In this document: positions 4,961 to 6,744 of the stretch, piece after piece
Numbering within the stretch: the stretch's first letter is position 1
Layout: each line of letters opens with the position of its first letter
NCBI GenBank assembly: GCA_900752095.1
Contig: CAADUD010000020.1
Location: 1 to 6,744 of the forward strand
Direction: 5' to 3'
DNA: 6,744 nucleotides
Source: Clostridia bacterium
Lineage (GTDB): Bacteria > Bacillota > Clostridia > TANB77 > CAG-508
Notes under the pieces: model-generated
Told to the model about the DNA's origin: nothing
What the model saw: only the letters and a program-made list of their open reading frames with translations
Databases searched by the model: none
Position numbers and translations under genes: made by a program

Positions 4961-6744
4961 ATGAATTTAGTAGGTAAAGTAATTGGAAACAGATATGAAA
5001 TACTAGAAAAAATTGGAGAAGGTGGAATGGCAACTGTGTACAAAGCAAGATGTAACATTCTAAAACGATATGTAGCAGTAAAAGTACTAAGAGATGAATT
5101 TATTACAGATGAAGAATTTATTAAGAGGTTTAATACAGAGGCACAAGCTGCAGCAAGTCTTACTCATCCTAATATTGTTTCTATTTTTGATGTAGGACAT
5201 GAAGATAATATTTATTATATTGTTATGGAATTAGTACAAGGAAAAACTTTAAAAGAAATTATTAATGAAGACGGAGTACTTCCATGGAAATGGTCTGTAA
5301 ATATTGCAATTCAAGTAGCATCTGCTTTAGAAACAGCACATAAAAATAATATTGTACATAGAGATATTAAACCACACAATATTATTATTACAGAAGATGG
5401 CATTGCCAAAGTAACAGACTTTGGAATAGCAAAAGCAGTTTCTAATTCAACCATTACTGCATTTGGCACAACAATTGGTTCTGTACACTATTTTTCGCCA
5501 GAACATGCACGTGGTGGATATACAGATGCTAAATCGGATATTTACTCTTTGGGTGTTGTTATGTATGAAATGTTAACAGGTAGAGTCCCATTTGATGCAG
5601 ATACTCCAGTATCTATTGCTTTAAAACACATGCAAGAAAAACCTGTAGAGCCAATGAAATTAAACCCATCTATTCCCTATGCAGTAAATAAGATTATTAT
5701 GAAAGCAATGGAAAAAGATACAAGTTTGAGATATCAAAATGCAACAGAAATGTTAAAAGATTTAAGTATGGCTTTAAAAGATCCAGAAGGAGATTTTGTA
5801 AAGAAAAATAGTGAAACTATGGTATATACACAAAGAATTCCAACTATAGGAGAAAGCTTAGATAGAGAAGAGCAACAAGAAGAACAAAATAAAAAGAAAG
5901 CAGGATATTTTAAAATACATCCAAAAGCAAAAAAAATATGGATTACGGTAGCTATTATTGCAGTAGTAATTGCTTTACCAATTATAGGATTTTTTGCAAC
6001 ACAAGCTCTTTTAAGTTCAGGTCAACCAAAAGATGTTGATTTACCAAATTTAGTAGGAAAAACATTAGAAGAAGTACAACAAGAATTAAAAGATACGAAG
6101 TTTATATTAGAACAAAGAGAAGAATATAATGATGAAATAGAAGCGGGAAAAGTTATTTTACAAGAACCTCCTTATCAAGAAGGATATAAAGTAAAAGAAA
6201 ACTCTACAATTACTGTAGTAGTTAGTAAAGGAATAGAGCTTGTTACTATGAAAAAGGTAGTAGGAATGACCTATGAAGAAGCAGAAAGATTATTAAGCGA
6301 AGAGCTAAATTTAGAAGTAGAAAGAGTAGATGAAACAAGCAAAACTGTTGAAGCAGGATATGTAACAAAACAAAGTGTAGAAGAAGGAGAAGAAATAAAG
6401 AAGGGTGAAAAAGTTACTCTTCACGTAAGTTCAGGAACTGGTATTAAAGAAGTAAGTGTACCCTATGTAATAGGTGATACAGAAGAAGAGGCTAAAAAGA
6501 AATTAAAAGATTTTAAAGTAACTGTAGTATATGAAGAAGATGTTACTAAAGTTGATGGCAATGTTATTAAGCAAAGCTTAGATGCAGGAACCACAGTGGA
6601 AGAAGATACAGCTATTACTATTACAGTTAATAAAATAGAAGCTATTAAAACAGGAACGATTAAATTAAATTTAAAGTCTTTACTTGCAAAAACAAATGAA
6701 GATGTAATTGAAAAAGACGAAAATGGAGTAGAACTTAATGCAAA
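4961..6744 (+). CDS. prkC: PASTA-domain Ser/Thr protein kinase PrkC/PknB/Stk, 3' end beyond window
   Basis: ATG 4961 follows GGGGAG (4945-4950) and gives 594 codons without a stop to the window edge. The cytoplasmic kinase domain spans about residues 12-275: glycine loop GEGGMATVY (19-27), Lys41 in VAVKVL, Glu60, HRDIKPHN with Asp135, DFG at 153-155, an activation loop with several Thr (165, 170, 171) and SPE at 179-181. A charged juxtamembrane segment with candidate phospho-Thr/Ser (284-320) precedes one transmembrane helix (about 327-350). Outside the cell there are three PASTA repeats at about 359-423, 425-491 and 497-557. A further segment (560 on) rich in Lys, Asn and Thr is cut by the window end. 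PASTA kinases bind muropeptides or lipid II and adjust cell-wall growth and division by phosphorylation. All catalytic residues are intact. It is paired with the phosphatase gene 15 bp upstream, the standard arrangement. Confidence 0.93.
   Translation, partial: MNLVGKVIGNRYEILEKIGEGGMATVYKARCNILKRYVAVKVLRDEFITDEEFIKRFNTEAQAAASLTHPNIVSIFDVGHEDNIYYIVMELVQGKTLKEIINEDGVLPWKWSVNIAIQVASALETAHKNNIVHRDIKPHNIIITEDGIAKVTDFGIAKAVSNSTITAFGTTIGSVHYFSPEHARGGYTDAKSDIYSLGVVMYEMLTGRVPFDADTPVSIALKHMQEKPVEPMKLNPSIPYAVNKIIMKAMEKDTSLRYQNATEMLKDLSMALKDPEGDFVKKNSETMVYTQRIPTIGESLDREEQQEEQNKKKAGYFKIHPKAKKIWITVAIIAVVIALPIIGFFATQALLSSGQPKDVDLPNLVGKTLEEVQQELKDTKFILEQREEYNDEIEAGKVILQEPPYQEGYKVKENSTITVVVSKGIELVTMKKVVGMTYEEAERLLSEELNLEVERVDETSKTVEAGYVTKQSVEEGEEIKKGEKVTLHVSSGTGIKEVSVPYVIGDTEEEAKKKLKDFKVTVVYEEDVTKVDGNVIKQSLDAGTTVEEDTAITITVNKIEAIKTGTIKLNLKSLLAKTNEDVIEKDENGVELNA

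Overview
The window is low-GC (roughly 30% by eye), with strongly purine-rich coding strands, AGGAGG-type ribosome binding sites and consensus sigma-A-type promoters. Its gene set is typical of Gram-positive bacteria: MurT/GatD, a PASTA-domain kinase with its PP2C phosphatase, and an Lsa-type ABC-F protein. Together these point to a low-GC Firmicute, most likely a member of the Clostridia. I cannot name a genus. All recognised genes are on the + strand.

Layout. Bases 2-346 are the 3' end of murT, overlapping by 11 bp with a gatD-like gene (336-1043). This pair normally forms the lipid II isoglutaminyl synthase, but this GatD lacks both the catalytic Cys and the catalytic His. Bases 1044-1495 contain no large gene and hold a regulatory leader: a near-perfect promoter (1111-1139), a structured RNA, a mini-ORF with a good Shine-Dalgarno sequence ending Pro-Pro-stop (1255-1281), and two intrinsic terminators in tandem (1278-1330 and 1341-1369). 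The leader precedes an Lsa-family ABC-F ribosome-protection gene (1496-2995), and this is the arrangement expected of an antibiotic-inducible attenuator. A second consensus promoter (2970-2998) overlaps the ABC-F stop codon and should drive the next genes independently: rlmN (3105-4145), a stp/prpC phosphatase gene with a one-base frameshift (4219-4945), and a PASTA kinase gene prkC/pknB that runs off the end (4961-6744).

How the genes fit together. MurT/GatD (peptidoglycan precursor modification) and the kinase/phosphatase pair (cell-wall-linked phosphosignalling) are housekeeping envelope functions. RlmN modifies 23S rRNA A2503 in the peptidyl transferase centre. The ABC-F protein is expected to protect that same centre from lincosamides, streptogramin A and pleuromutilins. 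The most notable points are the predicted ABC-F attenuator with its leader peptides, the catalytically degenerate GatD, and the disrupted stp reading frame, which could be a real mutation or a sequence error.
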